This document shows, in pieces, positions 6,018 through 7,972 of a stretch of 7,972 nt of DNA (its first letter is position 1; the number at the start of each line of letters is the position of its first letter). Made by a program: the position numbers and the translations under genes. Origin of the DNA: Selenomonas sp. (GTDB taxonomy: Bacteria; Bacillota; Negativicutes; Selenomonadales; Selenomonadaceae); assembly GCA_003518745.1 (NCBI GenBank), contig DOYB01000020.1:2783-10754 (forward strand), given 5' to 3'. The notes below the pieces were generated by a model. That model saw only the letters and a list, made by a program, of their open reading frames with translations. It did no database searches and had not been told where the DNA came from.

Positions 6018-6911
6018 TTGGAATGGTCGACACCCACTATTGAGATATTGAAAAGAATAAAGCCTTCAAATTATTTTGGCTGTGATACCTCTCTGGCGCA
6101 TATTTTCCTGTGGCGATCCATGACGAATGTGCAGGTTGCGGAGCAGGATGGGATACTGTTCCGTTACTACGATGGAAGGAATACTAATGTCACGGGGTAT
6201 GGCTTTCCTCTGGGCTGCGGTCCCGCGGAGGGAGCGGCATTTTTTCCGCTGCTGAAGCGTGACGCGAAGCTGCGGGGAGTGCCGATGAGCTTCTGCCTTT
6301 TTGATGAGTGCCAGATAAAGGCCATGGAAGAATACTGCAGCGTAAAATGGCAGTCCTTCAGTGGGGACAGTGATTATATCTATAATCAGGAAAATCTGGC
6401 TACCCTCGCGGGACGTAAGCTTCATAGCAAAAAGAACCATGTGAATCGTTTCATGCGGCTCTATCCTGATGCTGAATACCGCGCCATCGCAAGTCATAAT
6501 ACGTCTGATGCCCTTGCTGTGGCGGAGCAGTGGATTGTAGAGCATCGGGAGGCCTCCGGCAATACGTCTATGGAGGAAGCGGAGTTCGGCTGCATAAGAG
6601 AGGCGCTGGAGCTTAGGGAGCAACTGGGGCTTTTGGGAGGAATCCTCTATGTGGAGGACAGGCCTGTCGCATTTACATTAGCGTCTATATTATCATCGCA
6701 GTGCCTTGATGTGCACTTTGAAAAGGCCATTGGCGATTATGCCAGGGATGGGGCTTATGCTGTCATAAACCAGCGATTCGCTTCATCAGAGGAGGCTTCA
6801 GCCTATAAATACATAAATCGCGAGGAGGATATGGAGCTTCCGGGACTGCGCAAGGCAAAGGAGTCATATCGTCCGGCATTCAAGGTGAAGAAGTACAGCG
6901 GGAGAATCTAA
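6018..6911 (+). CDS. DUF2156 family protein (GNAT-like fold)
   Basis: A 297-residue soluble protein with no signal peptide or membrane segment, starting with TTG. The family pattern is clear: DYIYNQENLATLAGRKLHSK (119-138), a second-half acyltransferase-like core with GGILYVEDRPVAFTLA (207-222), then HFEKA (233-237), GAYAVINQRFA (245-255), YKYINREEDM (263-272) and GLRKAKESYRP (276-286). DUF2156 shares the fold of the C-terminal catalytic domain of lysyl-phosphatidylglycerol synthases (MprF), but this protein has no flippase domain, and its substrate is unknown. An aminoacyl- or acyl-transfer reaction is plausible from fold only. It lies 31 nt after the Cys-rich/HMA gene and is probably cotranscribed with it; no functional link to iron is visible. 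Transcription likely ends at the hairpin at 7018-7053. Confidence 0.87.
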   Translation: MEWSTPTIEILKRIKPSNYFGCDTSLAHIFLWRSMTNVQVAEQDGILFRYYDGRNTNVTGYGFPLGCGPAEGAAFFPLLKRDAKLRGVPMSFCLFDECQIKAMEEYCSVKWQSFSGDSDYIYNQENLATLAGRKLHSKKNHVNRFMRLYPDAEYRAIASHNTSDALAVAEQWIVEHREASGNTSMEEAEFGCIREALELREQLGLLGGILYVEDRPVAFTLASILSSQCLDVHFEKAIGDYARDGAYAVINQRFASSEEASAYKYINREEDMELPGLRKAKESYRPAFKVKKYSGRI

Positions 6912-7017
6912 TCTGATTTTAATTTAATTTTTTCAACATGGGAACGATAATAATTTTGAAATCGGTTGTGAGTGAACATAGCAATAGTTGAAAAAGCGAT
7001 ATGGTTGTGAGAAGTGA

Positions 7018-7053
7018 AAGGGCAGAGATTTCAGGTGATGAATCTCTGCCCTT
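7018..7053. terminator. Bidirectional terminator between the DUF2156 gene and recO
   Basis: A perfect 13-bp stem (7018-7030 with 7041-7053) with a 10-nt loop. On the plus strand it is followed after a few bases by a T-rich run (7055-7074), fitting termination of the DUF2156 transcript. On the minus strand it follows the recO stop by 16 nt, with only a weak T run after the stem. It serves convergent genes, and is stronger in the plus direction. Confidence 0.8.
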
Positions 7054-7069
7054 GCTTTGCGTTTATTTT

Positions 7070-7810
7070 TTATTTGGAACCGAAGCAGGTTTCAATGAAG
7101 GCGAGGGATTTCAGTGGCCGCCCCAATAGGCTGTCCAACTGGTTCAGCAGGATTCCCTCGGCCTGCAGCAGCTCGGTTTTTCCTATCTGCATTCGGCTTT
7201 CTTCATTCCAATCAAAGTCTTGCGCGGCAAGAATCAGCTCTCGAAGCTTTTCCGTGTAGCTCAAGCTGCCTGGCTTGGCGCAGTCATGGCACAAAGCCCC
7301 TCCTTCGTTTATCAGAAAGGTACAATCACCCTTTAATTCCTTGCCGCAGCCTACGCAGTGACTGTATGAGAGCTGCATGCCGGAATGCTCCAGCAGCTGA
7401 TAGCCGGAAATAAGGGCAACAATACGAGGGTTGCGGTATTCAAATGCGGAAAATATCTTCGTCAGCAGGGCAAAAACTTCGGGTGATGGCTCATGCTCAG
7501 GCATCAGCTCAGTGGCCAGCTCTGCAACGAAGGAGCCGTAGGCCATTACCGGGAGCTCCCCGCCGAGTCTTTTGTAATGCTTTAGGATTGAACACTGACG
7601 GACAGTGTCAAGCTGCCAGCCTTCAGCCAGCTCCACATCGATACATTGGAACATCTGCATTCCGGCAGCAAGAGCGCTTTTGGGGCGGCGGCAGCCAAAG
7701 GCGGTGGCCTTCACCTTTCCCTTTTCCAACGTGAACAGTGTCACCAGTTTATCGGCTTCTCCCCAGTTATGCACTCCAAGTACGAAAGCACTGGTGCGAT
7801 AATTTGACAT
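7070..7810 (-). CDS. recO: DNA repair protein RecO
   Basis: A 246-residue protein of usual RecO length. The N-terminal OB-fold (about 1-78) has the family pattern GEADKLVTLFTLEKGKVKA (17-35) followed by FGCRRPKS. The helical C-terminal part carries a four-Cys zinc site: C152-x2-C155 and C174-x2-C177. RecO acts in the RecFOR pathway: it binds single-stranded DNA and SSB, anneals strands and helps load RecA at gaps. A GAGG site that overlaps the era stop codon lies 7 nt before the ATG. The 9-nt gap and this overlap indicate cotranscription and likely translational coupling with era. Confidence 0.96.
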   Translation of the reverse strand: MSNYRTSAFVLGVHNWGEADKLVTLFTLEKGKVKATAFGCRRPKSALAAGMQMFQCIDVELAEGWQLDTVRQCSILKHYKRLGGELPVMAYGSFVAELATELMPEHEPSPEVFALLTKIFSAFEYRNPRIVALISGYQLLEHSGMQLSYSHCVGCGKELKGDCTFLINEGGALCHDCAKPGSLSYTEKLRELILAAQDFDWNEESRMQIGKTELLQAEGILLNQLDSLLGRPLKSLAFIETCFGSK

Positions 7811-7819
7811 TCAATATCC

Positions 7820-7972
7820 TCAATTCTCATTGTTAAGCCCAAATTCCCTCAGGGCATGGTCACGGTTACGCCAGTCCTTTCTGACCTTTACCCAAAGGTC
7901 CAGGAACACCTTGGCTCCCAGCAGCATTTCTATATCCTTGCGGGCAAGTCCGCCTATCTGTCTGAGCATAGC
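7820..7972 (-). CDS. era: GTPase Era, C-terminal end (partial)
   Basis: The last 50 residues before the TGA at 7820-7822; the gene continues beyond the right edge. The sequence matches the end of the Era KH domain: LRQIGGLARKDIEMLLGAKV, then a FLDLWVKVRKDW core and a REFG ending. Era binds the 3' end of 16S rRNA during 30S assembly through this domain. The GTPase domain is outside the window, so its integrity cannot be judged. The era-recO order is common in Firmicutes. Confidence 0.95.
   Translation of the reverse strand, partial: AMLRQIGGLARKDIEMLLGAKVFLDLWVKVRKDWRNRDHALREFGLNNEN

Noticed and set aside
6066..6623. Minus-strand ORF of 185 codons inside the DUF2156 gene
   Set aside because: The plus strand carries clear DUF2156 family motifs over the same bases, and the antisense translation resembles no known family.

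Overview
The window looks like ordinary chromosome from an anaerobic, Gram-negative-type Firmicute. I favour Negativicutes, Selenomonadaceae-like. The reasons are the RecO N-terminus, the compact FeoB followed by a small Cys-rich FeoB-associated protein, the hybrid kinase style, and moderate GC with strong purine-rich Shine-Dalgarno sites. This is a judgement from sequence style; no search was run.

Layout from left to right. (1) 1-1473, minus strand: the N-terminal 491 codons of a membrane-bound (probably hybrid) sensor histidine kinase, cut by the left edge. (2) 1474-1774: a 301-bp divergent intergenic region carrying a good promoter for the next gene. (3) 1775-3067, plus: a ClpX-family AAA+ unfoldase with unusual substitutions, probably a paralogue, followed by a strong intrinsic terminator. 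(4) 3182-5533, plus: a ferrous iron uptake operon, feoA-feoB, behind a near-consensus promoter with two Fur-box-like sites, ending in an intrinsic terminator. (5) 5579-6911, plus: a small membrane-anchored protein joining a Cys-rich FeoB-associated segment to a heavy-metal-associated (HMA) domain, then a DUF2156 (GNAT-fold) protein that starts with TTG. (6) 7018-7053: a hairpin between convergent genes, usable in both directions. (7) 7070-7972, minus: recO, preceded by the last 50 codons of era, in the usual era-recO order.

FeoA and FeoB would import Fe2+ when Fur is released under iron limitation. The Cys-rich/HMA protein just after the feo terminator is likely a metal-handling accessory on the cytosolic side of the membrane. 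ClpX, RecO and Era are housekeeping-type functions (protein quality control, recombinational repair, ribosome assembly) with no visible link to iron.

I found no CRISPR array, tRNA, rRNA, insertion sequence or clearly new multi-gene system. The items most worth a second look are the divergent ClpX, the Cys-rich/HMA fusion, and the paired Fur boxes.
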